A stretch of DNA of 64,000 nucleotides from Pedobacter paludis (GCF_003173575.1 NZ_QGNY01000002.1:434001-498000), one strand, 5' to 3'; positions 54,442-62,778 are shown, counted from the stretch's first letter. The notes: generated by a model not told the origin, from the letters alone. Numbers and translations: made by a program.

Positions 54442-54489
54442 CCTTATATTTTCTTAAATTCCAAAACAGGTTAAATCCTAATGAAGAAT

Positions 54490-55209
54490 CTACATCAGCA
54501 CCAACATCGCGGCGCTCATTGCAATCATAATTGCGTCTTCAACAATGGTAACAGTGCTCATGGGTAAATTAAAAACGGCACCAAGGCAAGCGCATTGAAT
54601 CTTTTTCTTGTTCAAAACACTTTCCAATACGCCTAAAATGCTCACCGTCATTACAATTAAGGTAACCCAATTTACAATTGCGAGCGATAAATTAAGCACA
54701 AAACTTAAACCCAATCCGAGTTCAATAAAAGCATATAAATAGCCCCATGTGCTAAATTTTTTGGCTACTAGATCGTACATGGCATAACTTTCGGCAAAAG
54801 CTTTTAAGTTTAGCAGTTTAAAAAAGGAAAAAGTTAGGAAGAACCCTGCCATGAAAACTCGCATGAAAGTCATGAAGTTTATGGCATTATTTTGCCAAGA
54901 AACCACCAGCGAAATTGCGGTAACATAACCGAAAATCAACAAGATCGGTTTGTATGTTTCGGCCCAAGATTTAGTTTCTTCAAGTGCCTCGCTATTTGCT
55001 GTTGTAGCGATCTGATATTTACTATCTTTTCCTCCGAGCGCTTGTTGAAACTTGTCTATCCCAATATGTTTATCCATGCCAATTGTTGCAGAATTCGTGT
55101 CTTTTGAAACCTCTACGGAAGTTACATCAGGGAGAGCCAATAAATTGCTTTTAACTTTATTTTCGCAACCTCCGCAAGTCATTCCGGTAAGTTGATAGGT
55201 ATGTGTCAT
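54490..55209 (-). CDS. HMA domain-MauE membrane fusion protein
   Basis: The 239-residue protein has an N-terminal HMA domain with metal-binding Cys12 and Cys15 (GMTCGGCENKV). A linker and four hydrophobic helices (about 85-235) of the MauE/DoxX-like type follow (MRVFMAGFFLTFSFFKLLN, YAFIELGLGLSFVL). A conserved CAC pair lies in KKIQCACLGAVFNLPMS. It would pass a thiophilic metal or thiols across the inner membrane. The ATG at 55209 is used, because the -7 box TAACTTTG at 55225-55232 excludes the TTG at 55227. It is close to a larger HMA gene cluster. Confidence 0.85.
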   Translation of the reverse strand: MTHTYQLTGMTCGGCENKVKSNLLALPDVTSVEVSKDTNSATIGMDKHIGIDKFQQALGGKDSKYQIATTANSEALEETKSWAETYKPILLIFGYVTAISLVVSWQNNAINFMTFMRVFMAGFFLTFSFFKLLNLKAFAESYAMYDLVAKKFSTWGYLYAFIELGLGLSFVLNLSLAIVNWVTLIVMTVSILGVLESVLNKKKIQCACLGAVFNLPMSTVTIVEDAIMIAMSAAMLVLM

Positions 55210-55224
55210 AATTAAAACTTTAGG

Positions 55225-55232
55225 CAAAGTTA
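55225..55232 (-). promoter_or_regulatory. -7 promoter box of the HMA-MauE gene
   Basis: A perfect TAACTTTG on the minus strand lies 15 bases before the ATG at 55209, implying a leader of about ten bases. Confidence 0.5.
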
Positions 55233-55298
55233 CCTCACAGAGTAATTAATCCTGTTACAGAATAATCATAAAATGTTATAGAATTTTATTCAAAAACT

Positions 55299-55360
55299 GT
55301 CATGCTAAGGAGCGAAGCATCTGCAAACCATGAAACAGATGCTTCATTCCTCAGCATGAC
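55299..55360. repeat. Palindromic repeat, family D
   Basis: The left arm GTCATGCTAAGGAGCGAAGC continuing ATCTG and the right arm CAGATGCTTC...AGCATGAC form an imperfect hairpin of 25-base arms. It lies between the HMA-MauE gene and the extradiol dioxygenase gene. The outer GTCAT and ATGAC ends match other repeats in the window. Confidence 0.65.
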
Positions 55361-55392
55361 AACTTATTAACCGCTAGTGGTAAATACTGAGA

Positions 55393-56217
55393 TTATCCCA
55401 CCAATACAGAAGTCATCGTTAAAGAACCGCCAACCGCTTTATCATTAAAGAATGAAATTTCATCATTGTCGTTTGTCATCCCCAGTGTATAAATTAAAGG
55501 CAAATAATGTTCTGGTGTTGGGATTGCCAACATGGCATCGGTACCTAAATTGCGGTAATTAATTAATGGTTTATGATCGCCACTGGCAATTAAATTTTTA
55601 AACTTATCATTCATTTCGTGGGCCCAATCGTAACCCCCGCCGTTAATCATTTCCCAGCTGATCATCCTCAGATTATGAACCATATTGCCACTTCCTAAAA
55701 CGAGCACGCCTTTTTTGCGCAAGGCATAAATCTCCTTAGCAATTTCGTAATGCTGTTCTGGCGATTTTGTATAATCAATGCTCAATTGTAAAACTGGAAT
55801 ATTTGCATCAGGATACATGTGTTTAACAACTGTCCAAGTGCCGTGATCCAATCCCCAATCATGATCTAAACCTATAGGTGTAGAATGTACCAAACCAGGT
55901 AGCTCATTTGCCAATTTAGGATCTCCCGGAGCTGGATATTGAACATCAAAAAGTGCCTGAGGAAACCCTCCGAAATCATGTATTGTGCTTGGAAAATCCA
56001 TCGCAGTAACAAAAGTTCCGTGGGTATACCAATGTGCGGATACGACCAATACGGCTGTTGGAACCGGAATTTTACGAGCCAAGTCTTTCCAGCTCTGGCT
56101 AAACTCGTTGTTCTCAATTCCATTCATCGGCGATCCATGGCCAATAAATAATGTTGGCATTAAATCCGTTTGTGGCAAACGTTGAGTAAAACTTCTGAAT
56201 TGAGATAATGTTGACAT
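55393..56217 (-). CDS. ygiD: 4,5-DOPA-extradiol dioxygenase-like protein (YgiD)
   Basis: The 274-residue protein belongs to the class III extradiol ring-cleavage dioxygenase family, YgiD type. Metal ligands are seen in LFIGHGSPMN and VVSAHWYTHG, and in GLDHGTWTVVKHMYPDA; GSGNMVHNLR is also conserved. YgiD enzymes open catechol rings such as L-DOPA, but the natural substrate here is not known. It is transcribed in the same direction as the HMA genes but is separated from them by about 200 bases and a repeat. Confidence 0.88.
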   Translation of the reverse strand: MSTLSQFRSFTQRLPQTDLMPTLFIGHGSPMNGIENNEFSQSWKDLARKIPVPTAVLVVSAHWYTHGTFVTAMDFPSTIHDFGGFPQALFDVQYPAPGDPKLANELPGLVHSTPIGLDHDWGLDHGTWTVVKHMYPDANIPVLQLSIDYTKSPEQHYEIAKEIYALRKKGVLVLGSGNMVHNLRMISWEMINGGGYDWAHEMNDKFKNLIASGDHKPLINYRNLGTDAMLAIPTPEHYLPLIYTLGMTNDNDEISFFNDKAVGGSLTMTSVLVG

Positions 56218-56426
56218 GGCATTGAAATTATTTCTAAAATTACATTATATCAGATTTTAAAGGCTTGATGTATGTTAAGAAAGAAGAATTGTGGTAAAGC
56301 CAATTATTTTTCATTATTATCCGTTGATTGAAGTTAAGGGCAATGAGCGTAACCAATCGAAATGTTAAAGCTCTAATTTTTGAACGCTTTGCTATTCCTT
56401 GCCCTCAGTTTGAAACTGACGGAACT

Positions 56427-56987
56427 TTAAATCTCATCCAGCGTTTTTCGCTTATCAACAGTTTCTCCTTTATAGGCAGACGGCGTTAAACCTGTAACTT
56501 TTTTAAATTGAGAAGAGAGATGCGCAACGCTGCTGTAATTTAACTGAAAAGCAATTTCGCTTAAAGTGAGTTCGCCATAAGTAAGCATTTCTTTGGCTTT
56601 CTCTATTTTTTGAGCAATGAAATATTTCTCGATAGTCTGGTTCTCCATCTCAGAAAAAATTGAGCTCAAAGTAGAGTACTCTAAATTTAAATGCTTGCTT
56701 AAGTAAGAAGAAAGATTAATTTTTAACGGCTCTCTGGTATAATGAACCAAATTAATTATTGTAGTTTTTATTTGTTCGGCTATTTGGGTTTTTTTATCCT
56801 CCAACAATTCAAAACCAAAATGACTTAGTTTTTGAGCGATGTTTATTTTATCATCTGCAGAAATATTTTCTGATAAAGAAACTTCACCCAGTTCAACAGA
56901 AATAGGGTTAAAGCCAAGCTTTTCCAGCTCAGCCTTAACCACCATTTTGCAACGGTTGCAAACCATATTTTTGATGTGCAAGATCAT
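56427..56987 (-). CDS. AraC family regulator with HMA-like N-terminus
   Basis: The 186-residue protein has a short HMA-like N-terminal fold with CxxC at Cys10 and Cys13 (IKNMVCNRCKMVVKAEL). A C-terminal AraC helix-turn-helix follows at about residues 85-180, with LSEIAFQLNYSSVAHLSSQF and KKVTGLTPSAYK. A metal-binding sensor joined to the DNA-binding domain is implied. Its stop is at 56427 and its start touches the stop of the DUF3347 gene by one base, so it is part of the metal cluster and probably controls it. Confidence 0.85.
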   Translation of the reverse strand: MILHIKNMVCNRCKMVVKAELEKLGFNPISVELGEVSLSENISADDKINIAQKLSHFGFELLEDKKTQIAEQIKTTIINLVHYTREPLKINLSSYLSKHLNLEYSTLSSIFSEMENQTIEKYFIAQKIEKAKEMLTYGELTLSEIAFQLNYSSVAHLSSQFKKVTGLTPSAYKGETVDKRKTLDEI

Positions 56988-57499
56988 TACTTAGCTTTGA
57001 TTGTTTCAGCAACATCGCCGCATTCGAACATCATGCTTCCGTAATATGGGTTTTCGATGTTCTCTTTCTCGTTTAGCCAGCTCGCTTTTGCCATTGGACA
57101 ATGCTGAACATAAACTGTACTTGTATTAAATTTTATTGTTCTCAGCGTTTTAATCATTGGGTAAGAAATTCCCTCAAATGCTTTTCTTTGAATTTTAATG
57201 TCTTTCGCATTTGCCAGTTCCTTTGCTTTGGCTTTGATTAGCGTAGATTGTTCCATCCAAAATTTATGCTGATCTGCAGGTAAATCTTTATGCGGCACAG
57301 CGTCAATTTTAACTACCAATGCTTTGGCCTTTGCTGTAGCCAGATCTTTTTTGTCGGATGCCAATGCATTCTTTAAATCGAAATAAGCGGTTAATACCTG
57401 ATTAAATGCGCCATCAGCTTTACTTTGAGCAAAACTGATTTTTGTTGTCGCAATTGCGAGGATTGCTATAAATAAGAAAATCTTTTTCATTATTATCAT
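56987..57499 (-). CDS. DUF3347 secreted protein, likely copper-related
   Basis: The 170-residue product has a signal peptide (IFLFIAILAIATTKISFAQ) and a DUF3347 domain. Helices lead to the conserved VYVQHCPMAKASWLNE and NPYYGSMMFECGDV near the C-terminus. Cys134, the adjacent His and Met and the later Cys160 are plausible metal ligands. DUF3347 is often found beside copper efflux proteins. The ATG at 57499 overlaps the previous stop (ATGA); the ATG at 57490 is an alternative. The gene sits between the barrel protein and the AraC regulator. Confidence 0.85.
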   Translation of the reverse strand: MIIMKKIFLFIAILAIATTKISFAQSKADGAFNQVLTAYFDLKNALASDKKDLATAKAKALVVKIDAVPHKDLPADQHKFWMEQSTLIKAKAKELANAKDIKIQRKAFEGISYPMIKTLRTIKFNTSTVYVQHCPMAKASWLNEKENIENPYYGSMMFECGDVAETIKAK

Positions 57500-58308
57500 T
57501 TTAAAACGTTAAAAAAATTGAACTCTGCTCTAACCAGATACATGTTTTTGGTATATCTGCCTTCCATATCGCCCGTTGCCTGAAAACGATAGCCCAAATC
57601 GATCCGCGTTTTGCTATTTAAGATCATCTGTACGGCAGGAGCTACGTCTAAATAAGATTGGCCACTACTTGGATCGGTTTTGCCGAGCAATTCTAAATAT
57701 ACATTAAAGTTGGGCTGTTTGTAATCTTTGTAGGTAATCGGTAAAACCAAGTATCCAGATGATAAGCTATAAGAAAGCATATTATTGGGGCGAGGCATTC
57801 CAGCAATTTGCCGAGCTTGATTTTCGAAAGCATGTGCATAACCGAGTGTTGCAGAAAGCGCTAATTTATGAAGCAGCTGAGTGAAAATTAAACCGCCCTG
57901 CATGCCACTGTTGTCCCCTTCGAGATTGATATCTTTCGTATAAGTCGGCCGTTTGCTTGTGCTTACTCTACCAAATGCCGAAGCTCTAAAATGGCTATGA
58001 GCTTCATCGAGCGATAAAAACCGATACTTTGCATATATGCTTCCGCCTTCTAAACGGTATTTTCCATCCATATCCGAAAGAAAGACCTGTGCATGTGCCA
58101 TCAGGTTTTTATTGAAACCAAACATAACCTCCGGAATCGTTCTGCTTACATAGCCAGGATAATTAAACATACCTTCGTTGGTAATTCTTACGCCAATGGA
58201 TTTTGTAGGCATGTTACTTGCCGGTTCTGTAAAAACATATAATTCCTGACCAGAAACAGTTATTCTGGCACAGAGAATTATCAATGCCAAAAAGAATAGC
58301 TTCTTCAT
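57496..58308 (-). CDS. Outer-membrane beta-barrel protein of metal cluster
   Basis: The 270-residue product begins with a signal peptide (LFFLALIILCARITVSG). The rest is beta-rich with alternating hydrophobic residues and an aromatic end (VRAEFNFFNVLK), as expected for an outer-membrane barrel. It contains no CxxC. It is flanked by the secreted HMA protein and DUF3347 genes and overlaps the latter by four bases, so it is probably part of the same metal handling unit. The exact family is not recognised. Confidence 0.7.
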   Translation of the reverse strand: MKKLFFLALIILCARITVSGQELYVFTEPASNMPTKSIGVRITNEGMFNYPGYVSRTIPEVMFGFNKNLMAHAQVFLSDMDGKYRLEGGSIYAKYRFLSLDEAHSHFRASAFGRVSTSKRPTYTKDINLEGDNSGMQGGLIFTQLLHKLALSATLGYAHAFENQARQIAGMPRPNNMLSYSLSSGYLVLPITYKDYKQPNFNVYLELLGKTDPSSGQSYLDVAPAVQMILNSKTRIDLGYRFQATGDMEGRYTKNMYLVRAEFNFFNVLK

Positions 58309-58310
58309 CG

Positions 58311-58847
58311 TTAAGAAATGCTAAGGTGATAAATACGAGTTTTCTTGCCATTTATTAAACCAGTTCCGCTTGCATAAGCATCAGAATTGGCTGTTGTAGC
58401 CTGTTTTTTAAATGCAGAGCCCGATATGAAATTTTTATCAACCACGCTCGCTTTTACCGTTCCGTTTAAGGTTTTGTTTTTGGCATTAACAAAACGATAA
58501 ACATTTCCATCTACAATTGCCTGGCCTTTTTCATCAACTTTTACCTGATTAAAACTAAAGCTTGCAGTTAATCCGCCAACAGAAAAACCTGCATCCTGAA
58601 CTTTTTTTCGCACTAAATCCAGGTTGATATCTGCATCTTTTTTAAAGGTTAAAACGAAGATGTTTTTGTTTAAATCGGGCTTTACCGAGCTGATAAAACC
58701 TAAAGTTTCCAACGATTTCTGTGTTGCATTTGAACACATAGAGCAGGTTAAGCCTGTAACTTGTAAATCTGCCGAAGTGATTTTTTGTGCCGAAACATTA
58801 ACGGCAAATAGCAGCATAATAATGCTGAATAATTTTATTGTTTTCAT
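58311..58847 (-). CDS. Secreted HMA-domain protein
   Basis: The 178-residue product has a signal peptide (KLFSIIMLLFAVNVSAQ) and an HMA domain at about 26-95 with the metal site GLTCSMC (Cys35 and Cys38). A beta-rich tail follows (FNQVKVDEKGQAIVDGNVYR). It would bind copper, mercury or a similar metal in the periplasm. It lies two bases upstream of the barrel gene and belongs to the same operon. Confidence 0.85.
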   Translation of the reverse strand: MKTIKLFSIIMLLFAVNVSAQKITSADLQVTGLTCSMCSNATQKSLETLGFISSVKPDLNKNIFVLTFKKDADINLDLVRKKVQDAGFSVGGLTASFSFNQVKVDEKGQAIVDGNVYRFVNAKNKTLNGTVKASVVDKNFISGSAFKKQATTANSDAYASGTGLINGKKTRIYHLSIS

Positions 58848-58958
58848 GATTTTTTGAATTAGAATAAACCTTATGCTATCGAGTGCTGAATTTAATTCAG
58901 AGTCTTTATAGCAAAATTAGATGCTGAAAGAAGTTCAGCATTGCGGATTTATTTAATC

Positions 58959-59363
58959 CTAATTCCTAAAAATACAATTGAAAATGTGGAGGGGAAGCCG
59001 AGCCGATAATGGCGGAGCTTTGTTTGCTATCTTGCTTAAAAATGCAGGAGTAATGTTAGATGCGAATTCTAAAACAGGCGGGTGCAGAAAAAGCTGAATC
59101 GAAAACAACTTCGGCATTTGAATCTGTGCCTCCGTTTGATGACTGTCCTTTACTTTAACCGTTACCTGCGTATTTTTGCAACAGCCGTCGTCTTTTTTCT
59201 TTTCAGCAGGAATATCTTTGCAGAATTTACACGAGACTTCATTGCTGAAGATCTTTACATTTTCTAGTTTGCCACCACAAAAATGTAAGCTTAAAGCCAA
59301 ACCCATAACACTAACCGTGTAAAATACGGCCAAAGAAAGTGCTATTTTTTGTTTTAACTTCAT
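58959..59363 (-). CDS. HYC_CC_PP family small protein
   Basis: The 134-residue product has an N-terminal hydrophobic segment followed by LHFCGGKLENV, CKFCKDIP, DDGCCKN and APPLSARLP. This is the Cys/Pro pattern of the HYC_CC_PP family. The Cys pairs point to metal binding at the periplasmic face. The ATG is only five bases after a perfect -7 box TACCTTTG at 59369-59376, so the transcript could be almost leaderless. It is the first gene upstream of the HMA cluster, 111 bases before the secreted HMA gene. Confidence 0.75.
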   Translation of the reverse strand: MKLKQKIALSLAVFYTVSVMGLALSLHFCGGKLENVKIFSNEVSCKFCKDIPAEKKKDDGCCKNTQVTVKVKDSHQTEAQIQMPKLFSIQLFLHPPVLEFASNITPAFLSKIANKAPPLSARLPLHIFNCIFRN

Positions 59364-59368
59364 CTTTA

Positions 59369-59376
59369 CAAAGGTA
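59369..59376 (-). promoter_or_regulatory. -7 promoter box of the HYC_CC_PP gene
   Basis: A perfect TACCTTTG on the minus strand ends five bases before the start ATG at 59363. The predicted start point lies at or next to the first codon. Confidence 0.55.
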
Positions 59377-59457
59377 AAGCAAAAAAAATCGAATTGCTTA
59401 GGTATTTATTTATTCAATTTCATTTTTTAACTTAATTTAGCCTGAAACACTATTCTA

Positions 59458-60156
59458 ATGAAGAAACTACTCTTAATAATTTGCACATTTTCAGTATTAT
59501 CTGCCTTTGGGGCTAAGCCGAAAAATCAATATATCCGAATCAAAACCGATTTTGGAGAATGTATTGTTAAGCTTTATAATGAAACCCCACTTCATCGTGA
59601 TAATTTTTTAAAACTGACAAAAGAAGGGTTTTATAATGGTACATTATTTCACAGGGTGATTAAGGATTTCATGATTCAAGGTGGTGATCCTGACTCAAGA
59701 AATGCCAAACCTGATTCGCTTTTGGGCGAGGGCGGATTAAAATATACAATCCCTGCTGAATTTAGAGATAGTTTATTCCATAAAAAGGGTGTGCTTGCTG
59801 CGGCCAGAGACAACAATCCTGAGAAAGCATCGAGCAGTTGCCAGTTTTATTTGGTGCAGGGCAAGGTTTTTACCGATGAGCAATTAAACAGTGTTGAAGA
59901 AAAGCGCTTGAAATTTAAAATACCTGAATGGCAAAGGCAGGTGTATAAGACAATAGGAGGTGCCCCACACTTAGACCGAAATTACACGGTTTACGGCGAA
60001 ATTGTTCAGGGCCTGGATTTGGTTGATAAGATTGCCGCTCTTCCAACTGATAAAAATAACCGCCCAAAGCAAGATGTGAAAATGGAAATCACCATTTTGA
60101 AGAAAAGAGATGCCAAGAAGCTGGAGAAATTGTTACTGAAAGGAGATTTGAAATAA
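59458..60156 (+). CDS. Secreted cyclophilin-type peptidylprolyl isomerase
   Basis: The 232-residue product has a signal peptide (LLLIICTFSVLSAFGA) and a cyclophilin domain at about 25-225. NFLKLTKEGFYNGTLFHRVI, FMIQGGDPDS, AAARDNNPEKASSSCQFYL and YTVYGEIVQGLDLVDKI carry the proline-isomerase fold. A Lys-rich insert lies near residue 135-160. It would assist protein folding in the periplasm. Its stop overlaps the exonuclease III start by one base. Confidence 0.92.
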   Translation: MKKLLLIICTFSVLSAFGAKPKNQYIRIKTDFGECIVKLYNETPLHRDNFLKLTKEGFYNGTLFHRVIKDFMIQGGDPDSRNAKPDSLLGEGGLKYTIPAEFRDSLFHKKGVLAAARDNNPEKASSSCQFYLVQGKVFTDEQLNSVEEKRLKFKIPEWQRQVYKTIGGAPHLDRNYTVYGEIVQGLDLVDKIAALPTDKNNRPKQDVKMEITILKKRDAKKLEKLLLKGDLK

Positions 60157-60923
60157 TGAAAATCATTTCCTATAATGTTAATGGCATAAGGGCGGCAAGC
60201 ACCAAAAATTTTTTTGGCTGGTTGCAGGCAACCAATGCCGATATGGTTTGCATGCAGGAAGTTAAAGCATTGCCTTCGCAAATCCCTGAAATTATTGGTC
60301 TGATAGAGCAATTGGGTTATCACCATTATTGGTTTCCTGCTGAGAAAAAAGGATATAGCGGTGTTGCGATTCTAACTAAAATAAAGCCAAATCATGTAGA
60401 ATACGGTTGCGGAGAAGAATGGATTGATCGCGAAGGGAGAATTTTAAGAGCGGATTTTGATGACTTTTCGCTTATGAGCTTATACATGCCATCTGGATCT
60501 AGTGGCGATGAGCGCCAGGTAAAAAAGTATGAGTTTATGAGATTTTTCGATACTTATATTGGTGAGCTTCGTAAAGAATTTCCAAATTTAATTGTGAGCG
60601 GAGATTATAACATTTGCCATACTTCAATAGATATTCATAATCCAAAATCAAATGCAAACTCATCGGGTTTTTTGCCTGAAGAACGCGAATGGATGCAGTT
60701 ATTTTTGGATAACGGCTTTATAGATACTTTTCGGCATTTTAACAAAGATCCGCATCATTATACTTGGTGGAGTTATCGAGCAGGTTCTAGAGGAAAAAAT
60801 TTGGGTTGGCGAATCGATTATCATTTAGCAACCCGACCAATGGAGAGCCGATTAAAAAATGTGCGCATTTTGCCTGATGCAATTCATTCTGATCATTGCC
60901 CGGTTTTATTGGAAATGGATTGA
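60156..60923 (+). CDS. xth: Exodeoxyribonuclease III
   Basis: The 255-residue protein is an AP endonuclease/exonuclease III of the base excision repair pathway. It shows ISYNVNGIRAA at the start, CMQEVKALPSQ with the catalytic Glu, ILRADFDDFSLMSLYMPSGS, LIVSGDYNICHTSID and IHSDHCPVLLEMD with the catalytic Asp and His. The full length is normal. It overlaps the end of the cyclophilin gene by one base (TAATG). Confidence 0.94.
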   Translation: MKIISYNVNGIRAASTKNFFGWLQATNADMVCMQEVKALPSQIPEIIGLIEQLGYHHYWFPAEKKGYSGVAILTKIKPNHVEYGCGEEWIDREGRILRADFDDFSLMSLYMPSGSSGDERQVKKYEFMRFFDTYIGELRKEFPNLIVSGDYNICHTSIDIHNPKSNANSSGFLPEEREWMQLFLDNGFIDTFRHFNKDPHHYTWWSYRAGSRGKNLGWRIDYHLATRPMESRLKNVRILPDAIHSDHCPVLLEMD

Positions 60924-61043
60924 TTCTAAGGTTATAAGAAAGCACCATTTAGAACGAAGTGGGGAATTTTAGCCTAAAATGCGCATGGATATGCTGATTC
61001 CATAAGCTCGAAACAGGAGAAAGAACCGCAGAAAAAAAATTAA

Positions 61044-61202
61044 TTACAAATGCTCTGCCTCGTATTTTTCACCAGCTTTTAGCATTAAATCTATCTGCTT
61101 TAAATCATCGGCCGTAAGCTCTTCTTTTTCCTGCAGTTCGAATACTGCAATCATGTTATCTTCGTATTGTTTTTCTGTTTTGATAACGATTTCCTGTGCC
61201 AT
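61044..61202 (-). CDS. Small acidic protein, 52 residues
   Basis: The minus strand from the ATG at 61202 reads 52 residues, beginning MAQEIVIKTEKQYEDNMIAV and ending with AGEKYEAEHL. The frame is open and the composition is balanced, which supports a real small gene. The first part is reminiscent of the helical N-terminus of HigA-type antitoxins (IKTEKQYED), but there is no DNA-binding domain or toxin gene here. It follows the 5-formyl-THF cyclo-ligase gene by ten bases, so is probably in the same transcript. Confidence 0.55.
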   Translation of the reverse strand: MAQEIVIKTEKQYEDNMIAVFELQEKEELTADDLKQIDLMLKAGEKYEAEHL

Positions 61203-61212
61203 GATTGCAAGC

Positions 61213-61773
61213 TTAAAATTTGATGGTTTCTGTTGGTGTTATGCAGTAATCCAATCGGATGTCGTGTTCATTTACATCATCGATTTTATTTATTGCAGGC
61301 GACAAAGATAAGCCTATTTTTTGAGCATTTATATTTTGAAGAAAACGGTCGTAAAAGCCCTTGCCATAACCCACTCGATAACCTAGATGATCAAAAGCCA
61401 GCAAAGGAACTAAAATCATATCTACTTCGCCATTATGAAGAATTCCTTTTTGTGGCTCTAAAATATTGTACAGATTCTTTTTTAAATCATCAATGCCCAA
61501 ATATTCATGGTGTGTCATTAATGCGGTTTCAAAATCGGCTTTTGGAACAATAATTTTAATTTCCGGATGGTTTTCTGCCAACCATTCGATTAAAAGAAAG
61601 GTATTTGGTTCTTTCTTTTCTTCAATAGGTAAAAAGATGTGCAAGGTATTTACCAAGCTGAAATCTAGTGCAATAAATTGATGCAACAATCCCTTGTTCA
61701 GCGATCCATATTCTTCATCGCTAATGGCTAATCTATCTTTTAAAGCTTGTTTTCTGATTTCGGATTTTAGCAT
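61213..61773 (-). CDS. 5-formyltetrahydrofolate cyclo-ligase
   Basis: The 186-residue enzyme uses ATP to convert 5-formyl-THF to 5,10-methenyl-THF. It shows KSEIRKQALKDRLAISDEEY at the start, HIFLPIEEKKEPNT, and the folate motif VDMILVPLLAFDHLGYRVGYGKGFYDRFL. The ATG at 61773 is used; the in-frame TTG at 61779 falls inside the -7 box TAACTTTG at 61777-61784. The ATG is only three bases after the box. The small 52-residue gene follows. Confidence 0.9.
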   Translation of the reverse strand: MLKSEIRKQALKDRLAISDEEYGSLNKGLLHQFIALDFSLVNTLHIFLPIEEKKEPNTFLLIEWLAENHPEIKIIVPKADFETALMTHHEYLGIDDLKKNLYNILEPQKGILHNGEVDMILVPLLAFDHLGYRVGYGKGFYDRFLQNINAQKIGLSLSPAINKIDDVNEHDIRLDYCITPTETIKF

Positions 61774-61776
61774 AAT

Positions 61777-61784
61777 CAAAGTTA
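61777..61784 (-). promoter_or_regulatory. -7 promoter box of the cyclo-ligase gene
   Basis: A perfect TAACTTTG on the minus strand ends three bases before the ATG at 61773. This implies a nearly leaderless mRNA or a chance match. Confidence 0.45.
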
Positions 61785-62040
61785 GGTATTTATATCAACT
61801 TGGACGGAGCTTGTTTCTTGCAGGGGCAATTGAAAATTTTAGTAACAAATGTAATCCCATATATAAGATTTGCATCTCTATCTAGCTAGGTCAAAGCATT
61901 GTATACCCGTTCCACTTCAATCCGGCCTAACAAATTTTTCGGGCTCCACCATCAACGCTAAACCACTGACTTCAACAGAAAAATTTTCAGCCGGCAATTT
62001 TTGTTTCTTTTTGTTGCCAAAAAGCCTGTCTTGCTAAGAC

Positions 62041-62085
62041 AAATAAACACCCCGTCCTGCGGACACCCCTCTAAAAGAGGGGAAA
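62041..62085. repeat. REP-like repeat family C, single arm
   Basis: AATAAACACCCCGTCCTGCG continues into a short palindrome CCCCTCTAAAAGAGGGG. It closely matches the left arm of the composite element at 36319-36431. The stretch 61785-62040 to its left is non-coding, with a GCTTGTTTCTTGC segment that also occurs, inverted, at about 63600. Confidence 0.65.
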
Positions 62086-62120
62086 GTGCAAAGCGCAGAA
62101 TTTATCCTGCTACCACCAAC

Positions 62121-62156
62121 AAAAAAGCCCTTGAATTCATTTTCAAGGGCTTTTTT
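62121..62156 (-). terminator. Bidirectional terminator of the EF-P gene
   Basis: AAAAAAGCCCTTGA pairs with TCAAGGGCTTTTTT across an eight-base loop, so both strands end in a T-run. It lies 16 bases after the stop of the EF-P gene at 62172. Confidence 0.9.
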
Positions 62157-62171
62157 TAAAATTTTTATAAA

Positions 62172-62732
62172 TTATTTTACACGCTCAACATATTCGCCTG
62201 TGCGGGTATCAACTTTAATTTTATCGCCTTGGTTTACAAACATTGGCACCTTAACCTCAACACCGTTTTCCAATGTTGCCGCTTTTAATGCATTTGTAGA
62301 AGTATCGCCTTTAACAGCTGGTTCAGAATAGGTAATTTCAAATTCAGCAAAGTTTGGCAACTGACCCATAATCGCCTCTTCGCTTTCCATAGAAACGATA
62401 ACACTCATACCTTCTTTTAAAAATTTGATTGCCGAACCGAACAACGATTTTTCTACATTATATTGCTCGTAAGTATTGTTGTCCATCACGACCAAATAAT
62501 CGCCTTCTTCGTATAAATATTGATAATCGTTAGTTTCAACGCGACAAATTTCAACAGCCTCGTCTGTGTTCATACGAGCCTCAACAATTCTGCCCGATTT
62601 AATGTTGCGAAATTTACCAGTGTAAAAAGCGCCGCCTTTACCTGGTGTACGGTGATTCCATTCGTCGACAGTAACCAACTCGTTGTTTACACGCAGGATG
62701 TTACCTGTTTTAATTTCTGATGCTTTAGCCAT
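62172..62732 (-). CDS. efp: Elongation factor P, Lys-tip paralogue
   Basis: EF-P enters the ribosomal E site to rescue stalling at proline stretches. The 186-residue protein has all three EF-P domains: KOW-like (1-65), and two OB domains (65-186) with CRVETNDYQYLYEEGDYLVVMDN and FVNQGDKIKVDTRTGEYVERVK. The domain I loop reads RTPGKGGAF, with Lys at the tip, as in EF-P types that are modified. A close paralogue with a different tip lies 119 bases upstream. Its own TACCTTTG box is at 62779-62786. Confidence 0.92.
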   Translation of the reverse strand: MAKASEIKTGNILRVNNELVTVDEWNHRTPGKGGAFYTGKFRNIKSGRIVEARMNTDEAVEICRVETNDYQYLYEEGDYLVVMDNNTYEQYNVEKSLFGSAIKFLKEGMSVIVSMESEEAIMGQLPNFAEFEITYSEPAVKGDTSTNALKAATLENGVEVKVPMFVNQGDKIKVDTRTGEYVERVK

Positions 62733-62778
62733 ATTCTGTTATCCTATCTGGATTTTATATTTCAGTTTTTTGTGACGG

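Noticed and set aside
61044..61202. Toxin-antitoxin pair
   Set aside because: Only a weak antitoxin-like resemblance exists and no toxin gene is adjacent.
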